From Charina bottae (lineage: Eukaryota; Chordata; Lepidosauria; Squamata; Charinaidae), in assembly GCA_023362775.1 (NCBI GenBank), contig JALMGJ010000006.1, positions 53,559,501 to 53,623,500 on the forward strand: a DNA stretch of 64,000 nt, read 5' to 3'. Under the pieces are notes generated by a model that searched no databases, was not told where the DNA came from, and saw only the letters and a program-made list of their open reading frames with translations. A program made the translations under genes and the position numbers. Below are positions 53,681-64,000 of the stretch, one piece after another; within the stretch, counting starts at the first letter, position 1, and each line of letters opens with the position of its first letter.

Positions 53681-55020
53681 AGGCAAGACTCAATCCCGAC
53701 TCAAACGAAATATCCGGTATTTTCTGAAGAGAATAAAGGGGCGCTTCTGAGGGAAGCCTCAATTGCAGCACCTCCTTTAGCGGCGGGTTCTAAGCACTTT
53801 TGGGGGGTTGCTCTATCAAAGATAAGGAGAATTAAGTGGGTGGCTACGTATATCTTTTATTTATAGTTCAATAGGCTTTGCTCCTGGGTAAGTAGAGTAC
53901 ATATAGGATTGCCAGCTAACGAATAGGGTCAGCAAACAAATGTTGTTTAATAAAACTTTCAAAATAGATTTCCTTGCCTGTTTTTCAACTTTCTTTTTAT
54001 AAGATTGGTTCATGCTATTGTGGTCTTTGATCCTTCTTCATACGTTTATTTCACCTATTTCATGCAGTATAATAATATTCTTCCATCATAGCTTTAACCT
54101 TAAATAACTTTTTTGCATTAGCCACGTGCAGAAGTCTAGTGGTCTATGGATGTTTTCCTTGTTTAAAATGGAAACTGCCCCAGGAGGTTAATAACTGTCA
54201 CTGTTTGAAAATGCACATGCTGTACACTATCCTGCAACCTGTATTTAACACAATATGTGTTAAAATCCCCTTTCTTTCTAAATGATCAGTCATAGAAATG
54301 CAGTTAAATCATCTTGTTCTGCCAACTCCTCTATGCAAACTGGAACTCAGTACAAAGCTTAAAGGCTTTTGCCAGACTACTGCTTTTTACTTTAGAGCAG
54401 ATGTGGGAAAACTCTGGCTCTCCAAATGTGGATTTATTTATGGATTATTTATGGATTCCTAAATTCCATAATTTCCAGTGGTCAGGGTTGCTAGGAGCTG
54501 TGATTGGACTACAGCCTTGAGTCTTAACTTGTTAAGGTATGTCACGGGGTGGAGAAATAGGCAATTGACCTTTCATATTCAACTCAAAGCGTTGCTCCCA
54601 TTAAAAATTAGAGGACTGTCAATGATATCATATGATATAGATGACTTTAGTAAAATGACAGAGATGAACTATCTTAATACAGCAGTGCAGTAAAACAGGC
54701 ATATGATTAAGCTTACGTTTATCCACATGATTGAAGTGTCTGTGTTTAGCACAGCTGTTCACATGCTTGAAAGTATTAGCCTCTGAAATATTTTAATTAT
54801 ATCCTGTCATGTAACCTGTAATTGTATCTTGCATTATGTTGAGGAAAGAATGCATACAGCTATTCAAGAGATTAAAGGCAATACTGATGCTGGTGGGAAC
54901 ATATTATATACTGTAGATTGAGTAATAGTTGATTTTATTTTATTTTGATTTTATTCCATATATGGGTGCTGCCTTGTTAAATAAATTGTGAGACTTCATG
55001 ATAATTGCTTTAGTTGCTTT
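53681..55020. other. Region upstream of MON2
   Basis: No host gene recognised. A scrap at about 54395-54530 (ctctggctctccaaatgtgg, ccagtggtcagggttgctag) resembles the palindromic repeat at 24.5 kb. Confidence 0.5.
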
Positions 55021-55024
55021 AGTT

Positions 55025-55165
55025 ATTGAAGATATGCATATGTACATTATGCCTTACCCTTTTGGGGTAAGCGGTGTTTTGCAAAGTGCAAGAAAAAGAA
55101 TAAGGAACAGTAAGCTAAAGAAATGCATAAGTTATGAAAACAAAGCAAAGCTAAAACTAGTTTAA
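55025..55165 (-). mobile_element. R4/Dong-like LINE, 3' portion (left of nested insertions)
   Basis: Matches the fragment at 3.59-3.74 kb. Continues on the far side of the SINE/Copia nest at about 60333. Confidence 0.5.
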
Positions 55166-55307
55166 AAAGTAAAGGTTTTCCCCTGTACAGTCGTGTCCGA
55201 CTGTAGGGGGCAGTGCTCATCTCTGTTTCTTAGCCGAAGAGCCAGCACTGTCCAAAGACGCTTCCGCGGTCATGTGGCCGGCATGACACGTGCGGAACAC
55301 TGTTACC
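55166..55307 (-). mobile_element. Sauria-type SINE, 3' part (split by Copia element)
   Basis: The plus strand reads agtcgtgtccgactgtaggg, gccgaagagccagcactgtc, gtcatgtggccggcatgaca, the inverted body of a Sauria SINE as at 10.5 kb. It breaks at ctgttacc and resumes at 60152. Confidence 0.9.
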
Positions 55308-55987
55308 TGTTAGAGTTCTTGTGTTGCCCTGGCGAATTATTCCTATACAAAACAAAGCAAAGCCTTCTCATAGTGACATGAAGTGCAGGTGCAAGATAAC
55401 AACTATCACGTGTGTATCGTTTTGACTAGATTGCATGGGAACAAGGTCTCCTGATATCCTTCCGTGGGAAGACTTGCTCAAGCCCCCCCTGAGCAAGAAA
55501 GGGCGGAACTCAGTGCGTAGATGCAGCACTGCTAACCAATAGCAGGTCATGCTATGTGCTTTGAGGCCTAGTGTGTGTAACAGCTAACTTCCAGCCAATC
55601 AGAATGCTAGAAGAACTGAATATACAACCATGCAAAATGGTGTTTTAAGTCTTCTTGATTTCTAGTGTCTTTTAGCTATGTAGTTCTTCACGTGTTCACT
55701 TCCCGTGGACTGGGCAGAGTGAGCTATGCCTGGCTTTGGGTATAGGCCATGGCAGGAACTCTGGCCCTGGGATCAATACACGGAACTCTGCTTATAAGTT
55801 TGTTTTGTTTTCCTTTTACAATGATGTATCCTGTATATTCATCTTTTTCATTATTGCGATAATGTGTTGTATCTGCATTATTGCCCTATGCTAAACAGTA
55901 AACACTGTTGGCCCTAACAAGCTGTATTCTTGTCTGTTTATTCTCAAGCCTCGGTTTTTCCCCTTTAAGCCAGCATATACCCCATCA
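55308..55987 (+). repeat. 5' LTR of the Copia-type element (680 bp)
   Basis: TG...CA ended. Nearly identical to the 3' LTR except that it keeps 166 bases (55541-55706) missing from the latter. Contains a CpG-poor upstream half and ccctatgctaaacagtaaac near the end. Confidence 0.92.
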
Positions 55988-56011
55988 GGTTATGGTTGCC
56001 CAGAGAGAAAT

Positions 56012-56835
56012 TTGCGTTTTCTTTGCTGCGTTGGACCTGGCTGTGAAAGGGAGTTTGTTTTTAGAGGCTGTTTTCAGAATAAACATGTTGTCTTTGAGTG
56101 GTCAGCAATGGCTGCACAGTGTCTGGTCAGTCTGCCATTTGAGGCTTTAGATGGCACAAACTATCTGACCTGGTGTGTGGAGATGGAATCATTCTTTTTG
56201 CAAGAAGAAGATTTGTGGCAGTAAGTGGCAAATCCACTTCCAGAGATCCCTGGAGGATTCAGAGGGTTCTTTCTGAAGAAGTGCAAGCATGTTTGGACTG
56301 TGCTTATGGCATTTTTGCTTTTGGGATTCAAATCCTCTGAATGGAATTATATCAGCAACCCAAGGACTGAGAAATGGGTGCTGAGAGCTGTTGGAGCCTT
56401 TGATACACAGTGGAGCTCTGTTGCCCTTGGTGGTCTATTAAGACAGCTTTATAGTTTGAAGCTGCAACCGGTGAGACTGTGATGACCCACCTTGGTGAGT
56501 TCAAGACTTTGTTTGCTGCATTTGAACAAGAAGGCATATTTTTCTGGCACTGTGAAAAAGCGTGCATGATTTTTGTCAAGCCTGGAGCTACTGGTCACTT
56601 CCAGGAGCCATCTGTTGCTGTTGCCGAACAGAGCGTTCCAGCTGAAGTAAAACCTGGTATGGAATTTACATTTGCCATGGTTTGCTGTGATTCTACAAGG
56701 CTGTTCCCTGCCCCGATGTCCCGCGGTTGCTGTCAGTGCAATAAGCCTGATTTACGAAGGGAGGGGACGCCAGATGCCAGGAGTCAGCTGAACAACGAAT
56801 CCAAGTTTTCTACTCTACCGACTGCTGTTGTGTAA
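56012..56835 (+). pseudogene. Copia gag remnant
   Basis: Reading frames with breaks give LPFEALDGTNYLTWCVEMES and FFLQEEDLWQ, the start of a UBN2-type Copia gag, then MMTHLGEFKTLFAAFEQEG and a zinc-knuckle-like CCQCNKPDLRREGTPD missing the His spacing of a working CCHC. At least two stops or frameshifts break it. Confidence 0.7.
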
Positions 56836-57269
56836 GCATTTCTCTACAGAGACTCTGTTTTTGAATTCAGCTAGCTGTAAAGTTTGTAAACATGGACGGT
56901 TATTGTTACAAATTTCAGCCTTGAGTTCAGCAAGTAATTTTAGCTGCTAATTCTGAAAAATGTGTATGTGTACACTTGTTGTTTTTCTCCTCAGTGTTCC
57001 AGCCCTGGTCAAGTCTGACTGTACTTGTTGTATTCAAAGGTGCTGAATGTTTCATTGCGATATGAAACTGCTTATGATATGAGGCTGAGTGTGTTAGAGA
57101 CAAACCTGTAACATCAAGTGTGTGAGATGCTGTGGAGATTGTGTGGACAGGACATTGTGTGTTTAATGTTCCCCACATCATAAATGCATCCATAAAGTTT
57201 TCACAAAGTACTGGGGTATCCCGGGATGGGAGAGTGTGTCTCAGATAGCCAAATGCATTCTGAGTTAGA

Positions 57270-57490
57270 ACCCAGGAAATGTGCAAAAGTTTCTTGATTG
57301 TGTTGTGTGTAAACAATCTAAAATCAGGACTGTGTCTGTTGCTAGGCAAAGTGACAGAGTGTTAACTAGACCATTTCAGTTGGTTCATAGAGATCTAGTT
57401 AGCCCCCATGTCCCAAGTAATGGTGGGGTGCGAGTTTCATGTTCCTTCTGGTTGATGATCATACCTGCTTGTGTTGTTGCTACTTGTTGA
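57270..57490 (+). pseudogene. Copia pre-integrase/integrase remnant
   Basis: A short frame holds CVVCKQSKIRTVSVARQSDR and RPFQLVHRDLVSPHVPSNGG, resembling the Copia pre-integrase zinc region and the first catalytic strand of integrase (H-x-D-L-V-x-P). It then stops. No RT or RNase H could be traced from 57.5 to 59.6 kb. Confidence 0.65.
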
Positions 57491-59637
57491 AGTCTAAAGC
57501 GAAGGTCTGTGCTCGCTTTGAAGTGTATGTAGCAATAGTAGGATGAAAATAAGGTCAGTTCCAGTCAGATTGTAGTGGAGTGTTCCTGAGCCATTTGTTC
57601 CAGAATTGGCTTTGTAGGAAAGTATTCTCCCAAAGACTTGCCAATGTTGGAATTCTAGCTGAGTATTGGTGTTGTGAATACCATTAAAAATAGCCTGCTG
57701 TTAGTTGCTCAGGTGCCATCCCATGTCTGGGGAGAGGCTACCTTGATTGCAGTGTGTGGTTTCTAACTAACAGATAGTAGAATTCAACTGTAAAAAGAAA
57801 TTGTTTTTCTTTGGTATGGCAAGCGCCCTTCACTGAAGTACCTGCATGTCTGTGAGACATTTGCATGTGTTCACAACCCCAGGTCACAGAGAAGGAAGAA
57901 CCAAGGAAGCAGAGTGCTTCAGGTTGTTGGTTGTTGGTTGTTGATTAAAATCCAAGGCTTATCGTTGTTTCATTAAGCCATGGTCAAATCCAAATCTCCA
58001 GAAGTGCTTTAATTTTTAAGCAGCCTACTGGTTTGGAAAAGGTTGTATGCTAAGGTTGCAGAAGTGTTGCTAGTGTAAACCTACTGTCCATAGTTCAGTA
58101 GATGGGCAAAAACCAGTTCAGGTTTCTTCTGTTCCCCAGTCTCCGAGTGTGAAAAGGGCCCCTCAGGTGAAGGAGTGGAAATTTCACCTGAGCAGTTGCA
58201 GGGTCTGGAGGGGGAGTCAGGTATTAAGGAAAGAAGACGGTGATGGGGAAAGCACAGTGGTCATTCCTCATGGGTCCTCTTATTCCAGGGTGTGAAGCCT
58301 GACAGATTTGAGAGTTAGCAGGTGACAGAGAGTGTCAAGTTACCTGAGAAAACCCAGTCTTTGCTAGATGTGTTGCTCCTGCTTTTGAGAGGCAAGAAGA
58401 ACATTGGAACACAGCTGTGGATAGTCAGTTTGAGTTTTGGTGAAGTGTTAACAGTAACCAACCTATCCTTTGTTTTAGTAAGCTGTAGGTTCCAGATGAG
58501 TGTTCAGAAAGGCATTTCTTCCTGATAATACTCTGCAGTGTAAAGCCAGTGTTGCCCAGGGATTTGTTCACAAGAAAAAGGAGTTTGTGAACTGTGAATC
58601 TAGTGTATGCACCCACAGCTAGGCCAGAATATTTACGTGCGGTGCGTTTTCTGGTTGCGTAGCGTGGAAACAGGTGTCCATTTACATATTGTGATGTTGA
58701 CACAGCATATTTGAATGTAGATCTCCCTGAAACAGTGTGTGTAAGGCAAGCGTTTTGGCTCTACATGTGTGGCAGTTCCCAAACAATTCATTGACTTAAC
58801 AGGGTGCTTTATGGATTTTAAAGCAGGCCAGTCATTGATAGCATGGTGCAGATGCTAACTGAGATGTGTAGAAAACGTGCTGTTTTCTGTGTGTACATGA
58901 GAAAGTGTAGAAGTTTGTGTAGGACTTCTTACTTATGTGAGTTGTTTTCTGCTTAGAAACTGAAATCTTACCACCTTGAATAAGAATTTGTCAGTCAGCT
59001 GAAATAGAATTGCCAGCTGAGGAAGTTCAGCACAAATTCAAACATTTATCCTGGTGTTGAAGTTACAAAAGCCCAAAATAGAGAATCCTATGGTTCTTGA
59101 GAGTGTCAAATGACTGAGTGTTACAGAGTGTCATTTGTGTAAAGGAAAGCTTATCCTTAATTTGTTGTACAGTATATCACTCTACAGTAACGCAGTGGAC
59201 ATGCCCTGAATTAGTTAATACTAATTGGTATTAGTAAAAATACCAAGCTGCGGATTTTTCTTAAAATCAGCTAACAGCATGCAACAGGATTGGAATTCCT
59301 TATCTATGCTGGCTGCGATTTTTTGCAAAGGAGGGGACAGGACGTTTGAGGGCAATGTTTGTCTGTTTCTCTTTGCCTGTGGTTCTATTACTACATAAGT
59401 TGTATTTTATGTATTATTATGTATTTGTATTTATCTGAATAAAACATTGCATGAAATGTATATTGTGCATTATACATATGTGTAACAAGTGCTTTTAAAC
59501 CATTTTCTAGTGTTGATACTATTGGTTGTAAAAACTGTAACTTGAATAGTGTGATTATTACATGTATTAACCTTTGTTTTTCTTGTTTCTGTAAAAATGT
59601 TTGTTACTCCCATTGTACAGAAATAATTCGGGAGGGG
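57491..59637. other. Copia interior, decayed
   Basis: Part of the LTR element by position, but no motif is recognisable; decay and deletions have removed the pol core. Ends at the polypurine tract. Confidence 0.55.
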
Positions 59638-60151
59638 TGTTAGAGTTCTTGTGTTGCCCTGGCGAATTATTCCTATACAAAACAAAGCAAAGCCTTTTCA
59701 TGGTGACGTGAAGTGCAGGTGCAAGATAACAACTATCACGTGTGTATTGTTTTGACTAGATTGCATGGGAACAAGGTCTCCTGATATCCTTCCGTGGGAA
59801 GACTTGCTCAAGCTCCCCCTGAGCAAGAAAGGGCGGAACTCAGTGCGTAGATGCAGCACTGCTAACCAATGGACTGGGCAGAGTGAGCTATGCCTGGCTT
59901 TGGGTATAGGCCATGGCAGGAACTCTGGCCCTGGGATCAATACACGGAACTCTGCTTATAAGTTTGTTTTGTTTTCCTTTTACAATGATGTATCCTGTAT
60001 ATTCATCTTTTTCATTATTGCGATAATGTGCTGTATCTGCATTATTGCCCTATGCTAAACAGTAAACACTGTTGGCCCTAACAAGCTGTATTCTTGTCTG
60101 TTTATTCTCAAGCCTCGGTTTTTCCCCTTTAAGCCAGCATATACCCCATCA
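59638..60151 (+). repeat. 3' LTR of the Copia-type element (514 bp)
   Basis: Same ends and near-identical sequence to the 5' LTR, minus a clean 166-base deletion at the ccaat/ggactgg junction (about 59870). Confidence 0.92.
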
Positions 60152-60333
60152 TTACCATCCCACCAAAGTGGTACCTATTTATCTACTTGCATTTGCATGC
60201 TTTCGAATTGCTAGGTTGGCAAGAGCTGGGGTGAGAGCGGGAGCTCACTCTGTCACGCAGTGCTCGGGTCTCGAACCGCCGACCTTCCGATCGACAAACC
60301 TGGCGTCTTAACCACTGAGCCATCACGCACTAC
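60152..60333 (-). mobile_element. Sauria-type SINE, 5' part (tRNA head)
   Basis: The inverted remainder: ccaaagtggtacctatttat, cattgctcgg-like body, B box complement (tcgaaccgccgacc) and A box complement ending cgtcttaaccactgagccat. Together with 55166-55307 it reconstructs the order of the SINE at 10.5 kb. Confidence 0.88.
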
Positions 60334-60402
60334 TTACTATACCTCTCTACAACTTTCTTGGGTTTCCCCTTCCTCTTAACCTTTTTACTTTTTCTTTGTA
60401 TA

Positions 60403-60521
60403 CAGGTAGTCCTCACTAACCGACTGCCTTGTTCAGCAACCGTTCGAACTTACGACAGTGCTGGAAAAATAAGTTTACGACCAATGCCTGCATTTACAAC
60501 TTTCACAGCGTCCCTGCTGTC
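60403..60521. mobile_element. TA-target MITE, truncated copy 5
   Basis: Begins after TA with CAGGTAGTCCTCACTAACCG and shares caaccgttcgaacttacgac and cacagcgtccc with the longer copies; the right end is missing. Confidence 0.65.
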
Positions 60522-60611
60522 TTCTTTGTTTTATATTTCTACATACTTTCTAAGTTAAAACATCCAAGGGCACATCCTTATTTTGCCATCTGCTCAATAT
60601 TGAATCATTTG

Positions 60612-60708
60612 GTTGTTGTGGCCGTGTTCTAGCAGTTTTGGTTCCTAACGTTTCGCCAGTAGCTGTGGCTGGCATCTTCAGAGGACAGGAGCACAGCTAG
60701 ATTCTCTC
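60612..60708 (-). mobile_element. Minimal Penelope-like insertion (97 bp)
   Basis: Flanked by 12-bp direct repeats TTGAATCATTTG (60600-60611 and 60709-60720). The insert is only the terminal segment seen at 13.63 kb (gtggccgtgttct, ggttcctaacgtttcgccag, gcatcttcagagg), i.e. little more than the hammerhead core. It sits in the R4-like LINE. Confidence 0.85.
60643..60685 (-). ncRNA. Hammerhead-ribozyme-like motif (copy E)
   Basis: On the minus strand: TCCT, CTGAAGA, T, stem GCCAG/CTGGC, GAAACGTT, AGGA. TCCT/AGGA gives a 4-bp helix I; ACGU may form a dimeric helix III. Compared with copy B, helix II differs but still pairs. Confidence 0.55.
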
Positions 60709-61860
60709 TTGAATCATTTGCTTAACATTCCATTTATTCGCCTGTGTTTATTATACAGTATATTGCTCTTACTACATTCAGTAATAAACTTTGAGCAAAA
60801 ATTCCATAATTGAAATCTATTCACTTTATCATACGATTTCTCTAAATCACAAAGAGTACAATAAACATACTTTCTCACATTCGTGTATTTCTCAATGAGC
60901 TGCTGAAGAGCAAAAGTTTGGTCTCTACACCCTCTGTGTGGGAGAAAGCTGCATTGTATTTCCCAATTTTCGCTCATTGTCACCTCTTGCCCTTTCAGTT
61001 AGAATTCTGCCAAACACCTTCCTAGGTACACTTAACAAATTAATCCCTCTATACTTTTTGCTTTCTTTCTCTGTGTGGGGGAACAATAATGGCTTTTCTC
61101 CAGCTGTGAAGCACAGTGCAGTTTGCACCCATATTAAACAAGATTTCCATCAAGGTACTTCTGCCTTTCTCTAACTTTTAATTTTAAGCATTCTTTGCAA
61201 CTACCTTTTTTTTTCTATCCACATTATAGATTAGCTTTTTCTCATCCTTATTTTGTAGCAGTGCATGCATTTCTCTTGCATGCATTTTTTTTCTCACCCA
61301 CTCTCTCTTTTATTTTATGTTAAGCATCCTTTTTCATACTTTCCATTATCAAAATTCCACACACTTCTGGCTCTTTGTAACATAATTTTCATTCTGTTCC
61401 AAGCAGCTTCCACATAAATTCTCTTCCTACTGTAATTCTACTTTCACCCTTGCTTCTTTCACTTCTTTCCTTTCCTTCTTTATTAATTATGTGATTAAAT
61501 CATTTATTCAAACATATTTTTTTCTAAGCAGATACTAACAAAGTTATTACTCTTATTTATTCTTGAGTCTCTGAATGGCCCAGTGACTTTTTTGGTACTC
61601 TCTCATTTTATTCCTGTCTATTTGTGTCACCTAGCATTTTTCCCCACTTGGATGATATTCCTTCAGGATTTTACAGAGTTCTTTTTACAATACTCATCTC
61701 TGCTTCTTTCATTATCCACCATTCACTGGAGCTTAGCAATTTAGCCCTTTCATTCATCATTAAATATACCCAGCACTTCCCAGTATGTATTCATCAGCTG
61801 CATTTTCCCAACTCAGATTAACTCAGATAAAGCTACAGGAATCCTTCATATTTATTGATA

Positions 61861-62345
61861 TATCATTCAAAGTCAAGCTTGATTTCAAGGAGACTTTTAC
61901 TTCAAAGAGGCAAGCAGTGCACTGAAAATAAAATAAAAACATCTAACCAGTATGTAGTACAGCCATATTTCTTACTCATATTTTCCTTACTTTTTAAAAT
62001 AAGCACTATCGTTTGCATATAAGATCATTTAGTTGTTCTTGTAAGCATCCCAGTGATTCATCTTTGTAGATTTCCAGATCAAATGCATGCTTCCTTGAAA
62101 TATGACTAAAGCTAGATTGCAATTCCAGATGTGTTACTTGTAATTCATGCACATAGTTATATTAATATTTAAATTACTGTTAAATAATATTTAGCTTAAT
62201 ATTACAGATAACTTCAGTGTATTTTCTTTAATAACTACAGCATTTAGGACTTATTAAATGAGATCTTATGACTGGTGTTTCATTTTTTCCATTTCTAGTT
62301 TACCAAATGCCAATAATAACTTTTTAATTATAGCTTCTATATTTT
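61861..62345. other. Intergenic, unannotated
   Basis: AT-rich; nothing recognised. Confidence 0.5.
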
Positions 62346-62349
62346 AATA

Positions 62350-62424
62350 TACATCTATGTGGTCACTAGGAGTCGAAAACAACTTGATAGCACATAATCA
62401 ATCAATCAATCAATCAATCTGTAT
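62350..62424 (+). mobile_element. RTE-type 3' tail with (AATC)n
   Basis: Reads ggtcactaggagtcgaaaac aacttgatagcaca then aatcaatcaatc, the terminal bases of an RTE element (or SINE using it), truncated to about 75 bases. Confidence 0.6.
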
Positions 62425-62800
62425 TGTAACACTTTATTTAACTCAAAATGGATTGAAACTATTATTTTCTTACATTACATGCTGAAGATAATGCTATCTT
62501 AATTCAAATTACTATAGAGTCACTAATTAAAACATATTCAATTGTTACTTATTTGCCATATATGTGCATGGAAATAATCCACTATTCCATAATATCTAAT
62601 ATGCCAAAGGAGTCTTTGTCATGCATTACAATTTCCTGTAATAATTAATCATTAATTAGTCAGGTTTGTGCAGAGACAGTATTGGGCTGAAGACAAATTG
62701 ACTTACCTACAAGTAAAAAAAATTGGAATGTAAACAGTTCTGCACCTCAAAATATGTTTATTGTCACAAAATAACAACTCATTCTCTTAGAACTCAGTAA
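62425..62800. other. Intergenic, unannotated
   Basis: AT-rich; nothing recognised. Confidence 0.5.
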
Positions 62801-62804
62801 GCAA

Positions 62805-62990
62805 ACCAGTGTTTTATAGTGGTTAAGGATGTGATTGGCACTGGAGAGACCAATCTTCAATTCCACCCTCAGTTACAGAATCTCACTGGGTGACTTTGGG
62901 CCAGTTACAGGGTGGTAGCAAATGGCAGGAGAGAGTGGTTGTACACTGTGTTGAACAAAAGGCAGGATATAAATTTCATTAAATCTTGAA
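62805..62990 (+). mobile_element. SINE, degenerate
   Basis: Contains tagtggttaaggatgtga, gtgactttgggccagttaca and ggcaggatataaattt, parts of the head, body and tail of a tRNA SINE like that at 46.34 kb, with decay. Confidence 0.6.
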
Positions 62991-63429
62991 CTAGCCCAAT
63001 ATCCTCAGGAATCTCTGGTTTCTTAGAGTTCCATTTCTATATGTCGTATAGTCTATAATGCTGCCATAGAAAGTACCAGTGGCATTTATAAATTTGAAAA
63101 AAAAGTGTGGTGAAAGGAAAACACATCTCTTTTTGAGTAATATAGAACAGAGTATGAGTTTTCACAGACTCAGTGCCTGCTGAGCTTAAAGGCTGCTCTG
63201 AAGAAAGTAAGGGTGGTGGTTGGAGTAGAAGGTTGAGCAAGATGCCAGAGGACAACAAAGAGAAGCCTGCAGAGAAAGCACCTGCTGGATTACCTTTACC
63301 AGGTCTGTACAAACTCCCCCACCCTTCTGTATTGCCTAGCCCAGATTTGACACTGCCCAGGCAGAGAAGATTGCTGGTTCTCAAGCTGGAAAGTCAAAAA
63401 TAATGAAAGAACAATGAAGTGGACAAAGC

Positions 63430-64000
63430 AATAAAGCATGATTGAGCATATGTATTCCCATAAGAGCCCTGCCCTCTACCATAGCCCAAGGCCTGGGGGA
63501 AAAACCATCGTTTTTAAGGACTGTTTGAACAAAGGCAGAGTAGGAGCCATACAAATATCTGGGATGCGGGATGGGGGTGCTGTTCCAGATAGCAGGGGCT
63601 GCAACAGAAAGGGCCAATTCCCTGGATCCCATCAGCTTGATTGATCGGATCTGGTGCGTGCCAATTCTGTCCAATTGTAAAGAGTGGGCAGAAACTATCA
63701 GTCCCTCAGCCAGACCCTCTGCCATGAATGATTTTATAGATGGTAACCAGCCCTTGAACTGCAACCAGAAGCTAACTGGCAGCCAGTGCAGCTCATGAGG
63801 CAGAGGCATTATAAGAGTGTAGTATGGCATACCCAGTACTGCCCATGCAGCTGCATTCTGGATCAGCTGCACCTTCAAACTGATCTTTAAGAGCATCCCC
63901 ATATAGAGTGCATTGCAATTGTCCACATGTGCAGTGATCAAGTTATGAACGACTTCTCCAAGAATGGGTGCAACTGGTGCACAAGATGAATCTGTGCAAA
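63430..64000 (-). mobile_element. CR1/L2-type LINE, continues past the window
   Basis: On the minus strand a frame reads [33 protein letters not shown] and HELHWLPVSFWLQFKG, then SVAAPAIWNS, the C-terminal RT block of L2-type LINEs. Degenerate. Confidence 0.75.

Larger units (their letters stand above)
55308..60151 (+). mobile_element. Ty1/Copia-type LTR retrotransposon, degenerate
   Basis: Two LTRs starting TGTTAGAG and ending CCCCATCA, flanked by 5-bp duplications TTACC (55303-55307 and 60152-60156). After the 5' LTR, ggttatgg matches the anticodon-loop complement of initiator tRNA-Met, the half-tRNA primer used by many Copia elements; a polypurine run gggagggg (59630-59637) precedes the 3' LTR. 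The internal part has gag and integrase remnants only, with stops and frameshifts. Confidence 0.9.
60334..61860 (-). mobile_element. R4/Dong-like LINE, RT-containing part
   Basis: On the minus strand, two overlapping frames read KKYRGINLLSVPRKVFGRIL (61050-60990 region) and HRGCRDQTFALQQLIEKYTN followed by YCTLCDLEKSYDKVNRFQLW, RT blocks of the type NYRGISLLSVPGK...DLEKAYDRV. A frameshift between them and stops show it is dead. Upstream decayed linker continues to about 61.86 kb. R4/Dong assignment is from memory of these blocks; the superfamily is certain, the clade less so. Confidence 0.65.

Noticed and set aside
53280..53750. 156-codon plus-strand frame beginning at the MON2 promoter (divergent gene?)
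   Set aside because: Low-complexity Arg/Pro/Ala composition of CpG-island DNA, and no recognisable protein.
53681..64000. USP15, the expected upstream neighbour of MON2 in other vertebrates
   Set aside because: No exon resembling USP15 was found on either strand in the 10 kb upstream; it probably lies farther right, outside the window.

Overview
The window is vertebrate nuclear DNA, almost certainly from a squamate reptile and probably a snake. The evidence is a vertebrate-type split gene with GT-AG introns, together with a squamate repeat set: BovB/RTE LINEs, Sauria-type tRNA SINEs, CR1/L2 and R4-like LINEs, Penelope-like elements, a Copia LTR element, hAT and TA-target MITEs, and many simple repeats. 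The species cannot be fixed from sequence alone.

One host gene dominates. MON2 (the Mon2/Ysl2 trans-Golgi and endosome trafficking scaffold, related to large Arf-GEFs but without a Sec7 domain) runs on the minus strand. Its start codon lies in a CpG-rich promoter at about 53.27 kb. I placed 27 consecutive coding exons down to 495. All have GT-AG borders and compatible phases, and together they encode 1395 codons with no frameshift. The last roughly 320 residues expected from the human protein lie beyond the left edge. The 10.7 kb upstream of MON2 contains no host gene that I recognise.

Everything else is mobile or repetitive DNA, mostly in introns. (1) Intron 3 holds a full-length BovB LINE (38279-41479) with an 11-bp target duplication and a 931-codon endonuclease/reverse transcriptase frame, inserted at the end of a MITE. 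(2) Intron 1 holds a 5'-truncated RTE copy (50448-51436, 12-bp duplication) and an L2-type LINE. Intron 23 holds an internally deleted RTE element (11274-12291) that is itself invaded by hAT MITEs. (3) Five hAT MITEs of one family have 8-bp target duplications at 3.3, 11.95, 14.95, 43.97 and 46.37 kb; a different, GC-rich hAT (26943-28385) carries a ~205-bp tandem array full of splice-donor consensus sequences. (4) Penelope-like fragments at 4.8, 13.7, 35.7-35.9 and 60.6 kb carry the same hammerhead-ribozyme-like core. The 35.7 kb copy is a perfect 101-bp-arm palindrome with a 17-bp target duplication. (5) Upstream of MON2, a degenerate Copia element (55308-60151) sits inside a Sauria SINE, which sits inside an R4-like LINE.

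The best candidates for something unusual are the recurring hammerhead-like RNA motif with changing but pairable stems, the perfect palindrome built from two of them, the splice-donor-rich hAT array in the MON2 sense strand, and the in-frame UGA that separates the BovB leader frame from its endonuclease.
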